Shown: in pieces, positions 54,401 to 62,935 of the stretch
How the letters are laid out: each line of letters begins with the position of its first letter
Position numbering within the stretch: position 1 is the first letter of the stretch
Assembly (NCBI GenBank): GCA_009775265.1
Contig: VSPG01000006.1
Location: 8,222-72,221, forward strand
Direction: 5' to 3'
From: Muribaculaceae bacterium
GTDB taxonomy: Bacteria; Bacteroidota; Bacteroidia; Bacteroidales; Muribaculaceae
DNA length: 64,000 nucleotides
Made by a program: the position numbers and the translations under genes
Notes under the pieces: model-generated
What the model was told of the DNA's origin: nothing
Databases searched by the model: none
What the model saw: only the letters and a program-made list of their open reading frames with translations

Positions 54401-54415
54401 TCATCATTGCAATGA
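51407..54415 (+). CDS. PEP/pyruvate-binding domain protein with two receiver-like domains
   Basis: The 1002-residue cytoplasmic protein has three parts. Residues 25-155 form a degenerate receiver-like domain (FDIVVVMPAND, VPMVVLTPFS). Residues 170-320 form a second receiver, with ILLVEDS and the phospho-acceptor candidate Asp246 in LITDVSFS, but with a long insertion. From about residue 430 comes the ATP-grasp domain of PEP synthase/PPDK (IGEGSLGGKGRGLAF, AVRSSSLLEDSHYQPFAGVYS in two parts, IIQEVVGE). The swivelling phospho-His and PEP/pyruvate barrel domains are missing, so it cannot be a complete PEP synthase. A signalling or phosphotransfer role is likely. It is coupled by ATGA to the next gene. 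Confidence 0.85.
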   Translation: MNEKALSQMYLKDTAFQNLMQRRIFNVLLIASPYDAFMMEEDGRVEEQLYFEYVKLNLSSPPRVVRVSNASEASDAMTAKAFDIVVVMPANDISESLAGARAIKEAHPHVPMVVLTPFSKEVSARLEREDLSGIDYVFSWLGNMDLLLAIIKLLEDKMNADLDINEVGVRMILLVEDSVRFYSSILPRLYKFLLKQSQLFSTEALNEHEQMLRMRGRPKVMLARDYEEAMALYERYGSRMLGLITDVSFSRGGVKTQDAGLQLARELRRREPDMPIIVESSETANATKLDDFGGVFIDKNSKKLSVDLGKAIMANFGFGDFIIRDPGTGEEIMRIQDLKDMQRSVFSIPAEALFHHARNNDISRWLYSRALFPIADVVRKHHFESIDEAPAVRQLFFDLIVKYRRMKNRGVVAVFRKDRFDHYSNFARIGEGSLGGKGRGLAFVDSIIKHNPQFDDIDGVCVTIPRTVVLCTDVFDRFMSDNELYPIALGAASSDDEILRAFIAARLPEDIVDNLDALLDVVGRPLAVRSSSLLEDSHYQPFAGVYSTYMVPLGTSREERLRMLVSAIKGVYASVFYRASKTYMTATSNVIDEEKMAVIIQEVVGEDHGDYYFPAFSGVGRSLNYYPLGDEKPEDGVAQVAVGLGKYIVDGGKGLRFSPRHPGHVLQTSTLDLALRDTQSRLFALRSATVSADDFATDDGFNIVSLPVQQFAGTGALRLTASTYDATDGMLRDSDNGRGRRVITFANMLRDGAFPLAEAVEVMLAKGQEAMQRPVEIEFAGSLKAASADRGRRGQMYWLQIRPIIDQRESVDDSSTDAPASQLILRSGTALGNGITDNVRAIVYVRHDTFDSAHNPELARSLRELNDRFAEKGEHYILIGPGRWGSSDSALGIPVAWTDIASARLIVETSLAGYRIEPSQGTHFFQNLTSLGVGYFTIDSSGDDIYDYRLLESMPAAYDDGRIRVVRFDSPTTICINGRTGKGVVFKPGYGPCSKDDNSSLQ

Positions 54416-55674
54416 CATTCTTTCGCAAATTGCGTCATGCCTTAGGCTTCAACGACGACTCCATATTCGAAACGGACTCCGACACTGCATATGACAGCAT
54501 TCCGGAACACTCTGAAGACACAAGCGCAACACCTTTGGGCAAATCCGATGTATACGTCACACAAGATATGCGCGAAGCCATCTTCAGCCACGTCATCAAA
54601 GTATTCAATGATGCGCTGCCTGAATTTCTTGCCCGCAGCGTAGACGCGGACACACAGCAGAAACTAATTTTCGAAGGGCTCGACCAAGGGATAAAGGATT
54701 ACCTTGCCCGCATAGGAGCCGACGCCGACAACCGCTGCGAGCAGCGATGGAGCTCGGAACAGGCCGGCATGAGAGCCGAAATGGACGATTTACGGCGAAA
54801 ATCGGAGCAAGTAGCACAGGAACGCGCCGACCTGAAGCAGAAACAACTCAGTGCCGACAGGCAAAAACGGGCGTTAAGCGACCGGCTGAAGGACCTCGAA
54901 AACCAGGTGCGGCGCCTTGAGGCCGAACGCGAACAGTTCGACCTCGAAAACAAAAGTCTGCTCAACAAACTTAAAGCAATAGCCGTAAGGCATCCGGAAC
55001 TCGCCGAAGAAACCGGGGCTCAAAACGTGCCCAGCCAAGAAGATTTCGACAGAATAAGTGCCGAAAACCGCAACCTGCAGGAAGCATTGGAGCAGGCATC
55101 CGAACGCAACCGCATAGCCGACGAAATGACAGCAGATTTGCGTCGGCGCCTTAAAGTGTCGCAAAAGGAAGTCGAAGATTTACAAGCCATCACAGAGCAG
55201 GTCGAACGCGTGCACCAAGCCATAGCCAACCGCGACGCAAAAATCGAAAACCAACGGGACACCATCGCAAAGCTACGCACACAGGTGGACACCCTGAAGG
55301 CTGCCGCAATTGAAGCCGAACAGAAATTTGCCAGACGCGAGGAACAACTTACTGCGCAACTCAACACCATACATATCAAGACAGACACCGGCGGCGCCGA
55401 TACAGAAAAGCGAAATGAGCCAGCCCCGAAAAAAAGCAGAAAACGCCGTGCGCGCGTCGAACTGCAAACAGAGGACACAGCCCCAAAAATCACAGATGCC
55501 GATTTAGTCGACGTAGAAGCCGGATTCGCCGGCCACGACTGGTTCGGAGCGCCAAGCCCGGAGGAACTTGCATCGCAGGCATCCGAACCGTCAATTGACG
55601 ATTTCGGCTACCATGCGCCAGAGCCCAAGCCCCGACCCTATGACGACGGGATGCAGATGAGCCTGTTCGATTAA
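54412..55674 (+). CDS. Coiled-coil protein coupled to the PEP-binding protein
   Basis: The 420-residue protein starts within an ATGA overlap. Residues 1-50 are acidic and flexible, 50-110 are helical (VTQDMREAIFSHVIKVFNDA), and 115-330 are a long coiled coil with heptads (LKDLENQVRRLEAEREQ, EDLQAITEQVERVHQ). A basic patch KKSRKRRARVE and an acidic, Pro-rich tail follow. I do not recognise a family. The coupling suggests a scaffold or partner for the receiver protein. Its TAA stop is also the target duplication of a MITE. Confidence 0.75.
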   Translation: MTFFRKLRHALGFNDDSIFETDSDTAYDSIPEHSEDTSATPLGKSDVYVTQDMREAIFSHVIKVFNDALPEFLARSVDADTQQKLIFEGLDQGIKDYLARIGADADNRCEQRWSSEQAGMRAEMDDLRRKSEQVAQERADLKQKQLSADRQKRALSDRLKDLENQVRRLEAEREQFDLENKSLLNKLKAIAVRHPELAEETGAQNVPSQEDFDRISAENRNLQEALEQASERNRIADEMTADLRRRLKVSQKEVEDLQAITEQVERVHQAIANRDAKIENQRDTIAKLRTQVDTLKAAAIEAEQKFARREEQLTAQLNTIHIKTDTGGADTEKRNEPAPKKSRKRRARVELQTEDTAPKITDADLVDVEAGFAGHDWFGAPSPEELASQASEPSIDDFGYHAPEPKPRPYDDGMQMSLFD

Positions 55675-55985
55675 GAGGTTGTTTAATAATCATTGTTAAC
55701 GACAGGGTGGTGTATTTTATGTTAAGGTGCAGTTTATGAGGAGGGAGCAATGTGGTTCCATTGTGACCGACGAGTAAATGTGCGTTAACATAAAAGACGC
55801 CATGCAGAAGTAATTTTAAATTTTTGTCAAGGTTGTCGACAATGGAATTGGCAACCCCTCCGAAATTTTTGAGTGTCTTTATCCCTTTGCTTCAGTCGCA
55901 TAGCCCGCTATGCTCCTTCGCCTCAGGAATAAATACGTCTGAAAAATTTCGGTCCTGTCATTAACAAGCATTATTAAACAACCTC
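55675..55985. mobile_element. MITE copy 1 (311 bp)
   Basis: Terminal inverted repeats of about 31 bp begin GAGGTTGTTTAATAAT on both sides, with roughly 27 of 31 positions matching. The flanking duplication is TAA (55672-55674 and 55986-55988), and the left TAA is the stop codon of the coiled-coil gene. An inner inverted repeat TTTTATGTTAA/TTAACATAAAA lies at 55715-55795. No transposase is encoded. This fills the whole gap between the coiled-coil gene and the OstA-like gene. Confidence 0.8.
55862..55954. repeat. 93-bp palindromic segment inside MITE copy 1
   Basis: This segment is absent from copy 2, whose sequence joins cleanly across its borders. Its edges form an exact 11-bp inverted repeat CCGAAATTTTT (55860-55870) and AAAAATTTCGG (55942-55952). 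A central hairpin GCATAGC/GCTATGC lies at 55898-55913. Confidence 0.7.
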
Positions 55986-56010
55986 TAAGCGATTACCAAG
56001 AACTGGATGT

Positions 56011-57921
56011 TTATTCCTCCGCGTTCTGCACGGACGGATCGCCACCCTCATTTTCTTCGCTATCGGAAGCTGCTTCGGATTGACTTCCTGCAAGCGAATC
56101 TTGAGAGTCGTCTTCCAAACCGGGCTCTACCGCCGCCTCATCGCGATTTGCGGTTGACAGCACCTCGGCAGACGGAGACGGAATCGCATTAGGCCGCGAC
56201 TGCATTTTGTTTTGCGGCTTTTCAGGAACCGGCCTCGGAGCCGCACTCATTATCGCTTCCATTTCTTCCGGCACGACAAAAATATCGAAACGGTCAAGAG
56301 GCCTTATACTTTCATACCATTTGAATTTAGGTAGGAAATACAGGCTTTTCTTAGCAATGAACAGAGGCGTTACAGTGCCGGAAGTCTCCGGCCACATGTG
56401 TATGCGTTCTACAGCGCGGCCTTTAAAATCTGCCGAGAGGAAACTGCTTTCCGCATTTACGATTTTATTGATAGTCGAATCCTGCTCCTCTGGATACATT
56501 ATAATCTCCACGTTGCCGTTTATGTCAAGATGCCGCATCTCTCCGTTTTCGAAAAGAGCTATCATCTCTTTGCCGCTTATCTGGCTGTAATGGACATCCT
56601 CTATATGCTCGGCCGAAAAAGCGTTCTGGGGCAGACGCGCACGGTCCATGGTAGAGTCGTTCATATGCAGCTCTATCACATCGCCGAATATCTGACGGCT
56701 GCCGCTCCATATCACTGGATTGACATACATCCGCAACATGGAATCGCGCTGCGTGAACCTTATGGAATCCGCAACGCCTTGTAAATCCACACGCCAAAAA
56801 CGTACGCGCGGATACACTACAGCCACATGGCTGGTATCGGCAATATTATAGGCCGGACGGCCTATAGCTGTATCTTCAGGCACCTCCGTAATGCGGATGT
56901 CGCGGAAACTTTCTATGCAGCGGCCATGCATATACAGAGTATCGCCCTGATTGTATTGCCGCATCTCCGCATGCCCGGTGATGAACGCGCTGTCCTGAAG
57001 TTGGTTATAATAGCCGTAATCGCCAAGGACTATCGAGCAGTTGGCGGTGTCGGTGAGTTCGACTGCTCCGAATCCTTCGCCGTAGCCTGCTGCTTTATCA
57101 TAGAATATAGTATCGGCAGTCAGCTGCTGGCCGCCTTCCGTGCCCACCACCGTAGAGCGGTCGTACAGACGGCTTATATTGGTTTCGGTATTGTATTCAC
57201 CCTCGCGTGTATATATCGTCGCTCTCGCATTCACCACCCGGCTGGGCGAATATAATTCAGCCACATGCGTGAATGTGTTGTAATACAGGGTGTCGGTGTA
57301 TATGTCAAGCGTATCGCCTTCCGATCGCGAGTTCAGATGCACTCTGCCATAGAAATTAGCTTCTTTTGTCGACGGCATGTATTCGCCTTCTATACTCGTC
57401 AGCCTGTTCCGGCTGTCGGTAAGTTCGCCTCCTGATGCATAATATCCCAAATCGGAACGGAGGTCGTAGGTGAACTCCGGAGTCTCCAACATCACGTCAC
57501 GGTTGATGAGCCGGACATTTTTCCCCGCATCGGAATAAAGATACGCCACCTCGGTTGCGCCGTCGTAGTTCAGTTCGTCGGCATATACGAACAGCGTGTC
57601 GCCCTGCTCCATGCTCACATTGCCGAAAGCGTCCATCGACTCCGTGTCAGGATAGAAATGGGCGCTGTCGCAGCGCATGAACATAGGCCCTTTTGTGAAC
57701 ACAACCTTGCCCTGCACTACCATATAGTCGTTGTTCTGCGACTTCCGGAGCACATCGGCATGTTCGAGAAACACTTTGTTGCCGGCGGAACGGTCGGCAG
57801 TAGGCACCTGCGGTCGAATCAACGGCTTGTTGTCATGCGCAGCGAATGCAGGCGCTCCGAGACTCACCGCAGCCAACAATGACACTGCGGCCAAAGGCAC
57901 GATACGCAAGCAATGTTTCAT
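56011..57921 (-). CDS. OstA/LptA-like envelope protein
   Basis: The 636-residue protein has a signal peptide (cut near GAPAFA). The N-terminal part has the OstA/LptA repeat pattern: VFLEHADVLRKSQNNDYMVVQG, MFMRCDSAHFYP, SMDAFGNVSMEQGDTLFVYAD and ELNYDGATEVAYLYS, each about 20-30 residues, forming a beta-jellyroll. The C-terminal 80 residues are disordered, Pro/Ser-rich and acidic. The family is linked to lipopolysaccharide transport across the periplasm. It lies 3 bp after a SurA-like gene, and both serve outer-membrane assembly. Confidence 0.88.
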   Translation of the reverse strand: MKHCLRIVPLAAVSLLAAVSLGAPAFAAHDNKPLIRPQVPTADRSAGNKVFLEHADVLRKSQNNDYMVVQGKVVFTKGPMFMRCDSAHFYPDTESMDAFGNVSMEQGDTLFVYADELNYDGATEVAYLYSDAGKNVRLINRDVMLETPEFTYDLRSDLGYYASGGELTDSRNRLTSIEGEYMPSTKEANFYGRVHLNSRSEGDTLDIYTDTLYYNTFTHVAELYSPSRVVNARATIYTREGEYNTETNISRLYDRSTVVGTEGGQQLTADTIFYDKAAGYGEGFGAVELTDTANCSIVLGDYGYYNQLQDSAFITGHAEMRQYNQGDTLYMHGRCIESFRDIRITEVPEDTAIGRPAYNIADTSHVAVVYPRVRFWRVDLQGVADSIRFTQRDSMLRMYVNPVIWSGSRQIFGDVIELHMNDSTMDRARLPQNAFSAEHIEDVHYSQISGKEMIALFENGEMRHLDINGNVEIIMYPEEQDSTINKIVNAESSFLSADFKGRAVERIHMWPETSGTVTPLFIAKKSLYFLPKFKWYESIRPLDRFDIFVVPEEMEAIMSAAPRPVPEKPQNKMQSRPNAIPSPSAEVLSTANRDEAAVEPGLEDDSQDSLAGSQSEAASDSEENEGGDPSVQNAEE

Positions 57922-57924
57922 TGC

Positions 57925-59283
57925 TTATTTCGACTTTATCCACCCTTTGTGACGGAAGTCGCAACCGCGCCATCCGTCTTCTATGCGCACGTATGTGTCT
58001 GCAATTTTCTTTTCAAGCCATTTGTCGATTATGGCCTGTTTGGTGAAGTCTTCATACATTCCTTTCAGCAACTGATAATCGTCGCCCAAATTTGCCTGAT
58101 GCGCGTCGATTCGGTTGGTAAGCTTTACTATAGCCACAATTTCGCGGTCGCGCCGAGGGTCTTTCATCACAAAAGGCATCGAAATCTCGCCAGGCTTCAT
58201 TCCGGCCACCACACGCGCCACCTCCTGCGGCAGCTGCGACATCTGGAATTGAGTGGTACCTGTTTCGGGATTGGTCATCACGCCGTTGCTGTAGCGGGTG
58301 TCCTTATCCTGAGAAATATAGCGCGCGGCTGTTTCGAAATCGAGTTTCTTGCTGTCCACTATGTCGGAGCGTACGCTGTCGAGTCGCGCTATGGCCTTAG
58401 TCAGGTCTTCCTCGCTCACTTTCGGGCGCAGAAGTATGTGGCGGCAGTTTATACGGTCGCCACGTTTTTCTATCAGCTGTATTATATGGAAGCCGAATTC
58501 CGTCTCAACTATTTTCGACACTTTTTTCGGGTCGTTGAGATTAAACGCTACGGCGGCAAACTCAGGCACAAGGGTGGAGCGGCCAACAAAGCCGAGCTCT
58601 CCTCCGCGCACCCCTTCGGGAGCTTCACTGTAGAGAATCGCCAATGTGGAGAACTCGCTTTCGCCGCGGTTGACGCGGTCGGTGTAGTCGCGCAGACGCG
58701 CTTTCACATTCTCAATTTCTTCTCGCGGCACAGGAGGATTTATTGTCACTATCTGAACCTCCACCTGCAAGGGCACAAAAGGAATGCTGTCCTGCGGAAG
58801 GTTGTTGAAATAGCGGCGCACATCGCTGGGAGTCACCTTCACGTTTTTCGTGAGCGATTGTTTCACCTGCTGCACGCGGTAGCGGTTGCTCATGTTTGTA
58901 GCATAGTACTCGCGTATTTCGGCAAACGGCTTGCGGAAATACTGCTCCACCTTTTCGCGCGAGCCAAGGTTGGAAATCAGAAAATTCATCTGAGCGTCGG
59001 CTTGCTGCTGCACCATGGCTTCCTGCACCTCAACCGTGTCGAGTTCGGCCTGATGCAAAAAAAGCCGCTCTATGGCGATTTCTTCCGGGATGAAGCAATA
59101 CGGATCGCCGTCTATGGTCTGGCGGTCCTGCTGCATTTCCTGATATGTGCGTTCGATGTCGGATTTATAAATAGGGTCATCTCCGATTACCCATGCCACT
59201 TCTTCGGCAATATTGTTCTGAGCCGCCGCGTAAATGGCAATGCCGCAACCGACGATGCATAATGCTATATGTTTCAGCTTCAT
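57925..59283 (-). CDS. Periplasmic peptidylprolyl isomerase, SurA/PpiC type
   Basis: The 452-residue chaperone has a signal peptide (cut after YAAAQ). The N-terminal chaperone helices follow, then two parvulin-type regions: first FSTLAILYSEAPEGVRGGELGFVGRSTLV (in parts, up to FGFHIIQLIEKRGD), then INCRHILLRPKVSEEDL up to the C-terminal half. The layout matches SurA, which guides outer-membrane proteins. It is transcribed from a -7 box at 59332-59339, with the OstA-like gene directly behind it. Confidence 0.9.
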   Translation of the reverse strand: MKLKHIALCIVGCGIAIYAAAQNNIAEEVAWVIGDDPIYKSDIERTYQEMQQDRQTIDGDPYCFIPEEIAIERLFLHQAELDTVEVQEAMVQQQADAQMNFLISNLGSREKVEQYFRKPFAEIREYYATNMSNRYRVQQVKQSLTKNVKVTPSDVRRYFNNLPQDSIPFVPLQVEVQIVTINPPVPREEIENVKARLRDYTDRVNRGESEFSTLAILYSEAPEGVRGGELGFVGRSTLVPEFAAVAFNLNDPKKVSKIVETEFGFHIIQLIEKRGDRINCRHILLRPKVSEEDLTKAIARLDSVRSDIVDSKKLDFETAARYISQDKDTRYSNGVMTNPETGTTQFQMSQLPQEVARVVAGMKPGEISMPFVMKDPRRDREIVAIVKLTNRIDAHQANLGDDYQLLKGMYEDFTKQAIIDKWLEKKIADTYVRIEDGWRGCDFRHKGWIKSK

Positions 59284-59331
59284 AGAGTGCTATGGTGCGC
59301 CTGAGACGCAATTTGGTTTGATATATCGTTG

Positions 59332-59339
59332 CAAAGATA
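59332..59339 (-). promoter_or_regulatory. -7 box for the SurA-like/OstA-like operon
   Basis: The minus strand reads TATCTTTG, matching TAnnTTTG, about 50 bp upstream of the SurA-like start. Confidence 0.6.
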
Positions 59340-59386
59340 CGGAAATTTTACCATCCTAACCGTTATTTTATATTTTTTATGACAAA

Positions 59387-59419
59387 GCGCCCCCTCCGGC
59401 ACAATGGCGGAGAAGGCGC
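59387..59419 (-). terminator. Terminator of the DUF5723 operon, displaced by MITE copy 2
   Basis: Arms GCGCC/GGCGC and CTCCG/CGGAG, split by a 2x2 internal loop, form a stem followed on the minus strand by a T-containing tract. It lies past MITE copy 2, so the insertion landed between the DUF5723 stop codon and its terminator. Confidence 0.6.
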
Positions 59420-59446
59420 GTTGAATAGCACTCACACTGCTGTTTA

Positions 59447-59661
59447 GAGGTTTAATAATCATTGTTAACGACAGGGTGGTGTATTTTATGTTAAGGTGCA
59501 GTTTATGAGGAGGGAGCAATGGGGTTCCATTGTGACCGACGAGTAAATGTGCGTTAACATAAAAGACGCCATGCAGAAGTAATTTTAAATTTTTGTCAAG
59601 GTTGTCAACAATGGAATTAGCGACGCCTCCCTGTCATTAACAAGCATTATTAAACAACCTC
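59447..59661. mobile_element. MITE copy 2 (215 bp)
   Basis: It is nearly identical to copy 1 over about 180 bp, but lacks the 93-bp inner segment and three bases in the left end (GAGGTTTAATAAT). The duplication is TTA (59444-59446 and 59662-59664). The right TTA is the TAA stop of the minus-strand DUF5723 gene. Confidence 0.8.
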
Positions 59662-61092
59662 TTAAGAACCGAATGTGACGTTGAAGCCGAGGTTTATGTT
59701 GGCAGTGGCATTGCATACCGGAACAAACTGCGGAGTCACCTTGAACAGCATATGGTCGGAGCCTATGAAGAAATTGAACCCTTTAGGATGGAAATTGAGC
59801 ATCCACCCGAAAGACGAGCCGTACGTCGACGCTCCGTAGTTCACAGTGGCATCAAACCATTTCACGGGCTTCACATTTGCATAAAAGCGGCCTTCCGTCC
59901 ACGATGCACAACCTGCGATATGCGAACTGAACAGGAATGAGCCTGTGAGATTCTTGTAGAACGGCATTTTGTATTCGGCTCCCAAATGTATGGTGGCAGC
60001 CAGCGCCTTCGTATAGGAGCTTTCCGTGGCTTCACGATGGAAGCTTACAGCATCCTGCAGGTCGTACCACATGTTGTCGAACTGTGTCTCTATCTTGTTG
60101 TCTTCATAATCTGGCTGATCGTCGTTGACACCTATGTTCTGAAAACCGTCAAATTCCCATTCACCGGTACCGGTACGTGCCTTTATCGCATGGTTCCAGC
60201 TCATGAAGCCGAGGTCGTTGACGGCCGCAGAGAGTTCGAGGTCCGGCAGCAGGCGATACGTAGCTCCGAGGTCTACGCCCATTCCGAATCCGGAAAGACC
60301 GAAGCTGTCATAGTCTATTTTGCCCCAGTCTATGAGATTTTCCATTCCGGGTTTCTCTATTTCCGCTCCGCTTTCAAGGCGCGTGGGCATGTAAAGGCCT
60401 TTACCAGCTGCCACGTTCATGTAGCCGTCGGCCTTTATTATCCATTTGTCGCCACCAAAACGTACGTCCATGTTATCAATATGCGCATTGGCGCCGCCTG
60501 CACCGAGCAGCACTTTGAGTTTAGCGCCCACCGCGAGTTTCTTATCGATTTGGCGCTGATGCCCTAAGGCTATTTCCGCCATAGCATTGGCCCGCACGTC
60601 TATGTTGCTGAAATTGTAACGTGTGTCCGGACCCTGCTGACCGAGTTTCATGAACGCAAAAAGGTCTTTAGGAAGGTTGACACCCACATCCGTATGAGCG
60701 CCTATGGTTATGGTGTTGAAACCTCCGAAAGCCTTAAATCCGGCCGAGAGCAGAGTTATGTCGATATTGGCATTTATATGGTTGTTTTCCGACAGCTTCG
60801 ACATAAATTCCGCACCACTCACGGTAGGACTCATGAATGTGGTCAGATCGTACTGTCCTCCATCAGTCTTATAAAGAAAAGTCTTTACGCCGACATTGGA
60901 ATAGAATGACGGATTCACATTGGCTAAAGCCGGGACAGACACATAGTTGCGCTCGCCGGCAAATGCCGGATTCAGTTCGTGACGGAAAGTGTATCCGTCT
61001 AAAAAATAAGCCGAACGTGGAGCGCTCTGCGCAGCGGCAGCAAACGAGCAGGACAAAACGGAGCCTGCAACAAGTGCTTTTATATATTTCAT
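59662..61092 (-). CDS. DUF5723-family outer-membrane barrel protein
   Basis: The 476-residue protein has a signal peptide (cut after AAAAQ). The start of the mature part (SAYFLDGYTFRHELNPAFAGERNYVSVP in two parts) is the typical opening of DUF5723 proteins, followed by alternating strands ending in GFNVTF. It should be an outer-membrane barrel of unknown function. The Pro-Ala-Phe-Ala-Gly signature near the N-terminus is shared with PorP/SprF-like barrels. It lies 14 bp after a lipoprotein gene in the same operon. Confidence 0.82.
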   Translation of the reverse strand: MKYIKALVAGSVLSCSFAAAAQSAPRSAYFLDGYTFRHELNPAFAGERNYVSVPALANVNPSFYSNVGVKTFLYKTDGGQYDLTTFMSPTVSGAEFMSKLSENNHINANIDITLLSAGFKAFGGFNTITIGAHTDVGVNLPKDLFAFMKLGQQGPDTRYNFSNIDVRANAMAEIALGHQRQIDKKLAVGAKLKVLLGAGGANAHIDNMDVRFGGDKWIIKADGYMNVAAGKGLYMPTRLESGAEIEKPGMENLIDWGKIDYDSFGLSGFGMGVDLGATYRLLPDLELSAAVNDLGFMSWNHAIKARTGTGEWEFDGFQNIGVNDDQPDYEDNKIETQFDNMWYDLQDAVSFHREATESSYTKALAATIHLGAEYKMPFYKNLTGSFLFSSHIAGCASWTEGRFYANVKPVKWFDATVNYGASTYGSSFGWMLNFHPKGFNFFIGSDHMLFKVTPQFVPVCNATANINLGFNVTFGS

Positions 61093-61106
61093 TGTAATTG
61101 CGATGA

Positions 61107-62882
61107 TTAGTTAAGGTCTATGGTCACGCCGCCGTAAACGGTCAGCCTTATGTCGGAAAATACTATCGATTGCTCTTTATTGAGATTTACGCCCAAATGC
61201 TGCGCAGACGAGGCTCCGTCGAATGTGAGAAGTACGCCATCAAGACGTCCGATATTGGAACTGTTGCTTTGAATCTTGATAAGAAGCTCCGAGTTGGAGG
61301 GCGAAGCAAGCGTTCCTGCGGCCACTACGCCTTCCACTTCCGCTTGAACATCGTTTATTATTTCGCCTTTATTGTCAAGGGCCTGCACTGTAGGCTTCAA
61401 ATCCATGGGAATAGTGCTTATGGCCACTACGCGTGCTTCGACGCGCTTGAAGCTGTATTGCGAAAGGTCCTCACCCCAGTCCGCCTCAGTTTCTGTATAA
61501 TGCAGCGTCATGTCAGGACCGAATGCAAGCGGGATTATCGCCTTGTAATCCGTACCGAAATCATAAGAACGGCCAAGTTCGATGACGGCAGGCTGCTGCA
61601 CTGCTTTCGCATCAATGTCGCCGAACACTATTTCTTCAGGTATGGTAAGGAGCAGTTCGCCGAGCTTGGGCTGAACAATATTGACATATCCATCGGTGGG
61701 TGTGGCAATGCGCGACACCATGATGCGGGTTGTGGCGTTCGGTGCCACAACCACTTCATCCGTGCCGTAAACGGAACCGACCCCGGCGCTATGGGTTGTG
61801 CCGTCCGATTCACGTGCGGTCAGCAATCCGTTTATATTTATAGCCACACCGGAAGTGTTTGTTATCTCAAGAACTATGCGCGGATTCTCGATGTCAAGAC
61901 AGTTGCCCGGCTCTTTCAGGAAGTCCGGAATCCCGTTTATTGCAAAACTGATGCTCTCGATGTTTATTTCAGGGTTGACAATACCCGTCACGGCATCAAT
62001 TGACGCAGCACGAACAACGGACGTCGTGCCGAGCGTCACATTTGCAGTCGTACCCGACGTTATGCCAGACGACTCGATGGAAACATCGCCATAGCTTTTG
62101 ATTTTACTTTCAAGACGGAATTTACCGGGTTCGTAGATTCCCTGCCCTTCCGGCATAAGGCTGAAGTCTATGTGCTTTATGCGAAAGTTCACTTCCAACG
62201 GATGCGCGGACGACACCTCGCAGTCTTTTTTAAAACGCAACGTATGGGCATCGGCGAGTTCAAGTACGTCCGACGATGCACCCGGAACGATTTCCACTTC
62301 CAGTTCCGGACCGAACTCTATGGTATAGCCGCGGTTTATGTATAAATTTCCATTGTAATTGACGCTTTGGAAACCCAACCGATATAGAATCTCCATATCG
62401 GTAACGGCTTCGTCGAGGCGTACAATGTCAGTAGTCACATTGTTGTCTGAAATCTTGACAGAGTTAACCGACGGGGGAGCTGCCACCGTTATACGTCCTG
62501 AGCCACCGCCCACAAAGGTCGGCAATTCCAGCACACACTCGCTGGTGTTAATATCCGAAAGCGTGACCGGCTCGATTTCGAACGACGACGGGGCGCTGCT
62601 GCCATCCTGTACCAGCACATAATCTCCCACGCTCAAGCCGTACTGCCCTTCGGCCTCTACGGGTTTAATAGAACTTGATTCATCAAGATTCAGAATCTGC
62701 GACAGCAACAGACGGTCGGTGCTGCTCGACGGGATGGTAAACTCCTCGCCTCCTACCTGAATAGTCATGTCGATGTCCTTGCCGAGATCATAGTCGTGGT
62801 CGACACATGAACTCACCACAATAAGCAATACAGCGACGCCGGCTTTTGCCGCCAGCGACACTTTTTTCTCCTTGTAAAGCAT
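61107..62882 (-). CDS. Large beta-rich lipoprotein of unknown function
   Basis: The 591-residue protein has a lipobox VSSC (Cys26). The mature part is dominated by beta-strands and Ser/Thr-rich segments, with repeated units of about 90 residues (DIENPRIVLEITNTSGVAI, and SIDAVTGIVNPEINIESISF). They resemble Ig-like or jellyroll folds. I do not recognise a named family. The operon with a DUF5723 barrel gene suggests a lipoprotein-barrel pair at the outer membrane. Its -7 box is at 62992-62999, giving a leader of about 110 nt. Confidence 0.75.
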   Translation of the reverse strand: MLYKEKKVSLAAKAGVAVLLIVVSSCVDHDYDLGKDIDMTIQVGGEEFTIPSSSTDRLLLSQILNLDESSSIKPVEAEGQYGLSVGDYVLVQDGSSAPSSFEIEPVTLSDINTSECVLELPTFVGGGSGRITVAAPPSVNSVKISDNNVTTDIVRLDEAVTDMEILYRLGFQSVNYNGNLYINRGYTIEFGPELEVEIVPGASSDVLELADAHTLRFKKDCEVSSAHPLEVNFRIKHIDFSLMPEGQGIYEPGKFRLESKIKSYGDVSIESSGITSGTTANVTLGTTSVVRAASIDAVTGIVNPEINIESISFAINGIPDFLKEPGNCLDIENPRIVLEITNTSGVAININGLLTARESDGTTHSAGVGSVYGTDEVVVAPNATTRIMVSRIATPTDGYVNIVQPKLGELLLTIPEEIVFGDIDAKAVQQPAVIELGRSYDFGTDYKAIIPLAFGPDMTLHYTETEADWGEDLSQYSFKRVEARVVAISTIPMDLKPTVQALDNKGEIINDVQAEVEGVVAAGTLASPSNSELLIKIQSNSSNIGRLDGVLLTFDGASSAQHLGVNLNKEQSIVFSDIRLTVYGGVTIDLN

Positions 62883-62935
62883 GAATTTGGTTTATTATAT
62901 GTTTCGTATTCTATTTCGGAATAAGGATAAAAAAA

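Noticed and set aside
55490..55750. Minus-strand open frame starting MLPPHKLHLN, repeated at 59280-59519
   Set aside because: The shared part lies wholly in the MITE and the two frames diverge as soon as they leave it. It is a by-product of the repeat, not a gene family.
57913..59262. A 449-codon open frame opposite the SurA-like gene
   Set aside because: It is the antisense shadow of a gene with signal peptide and two parvulin regions, and shows no domain.
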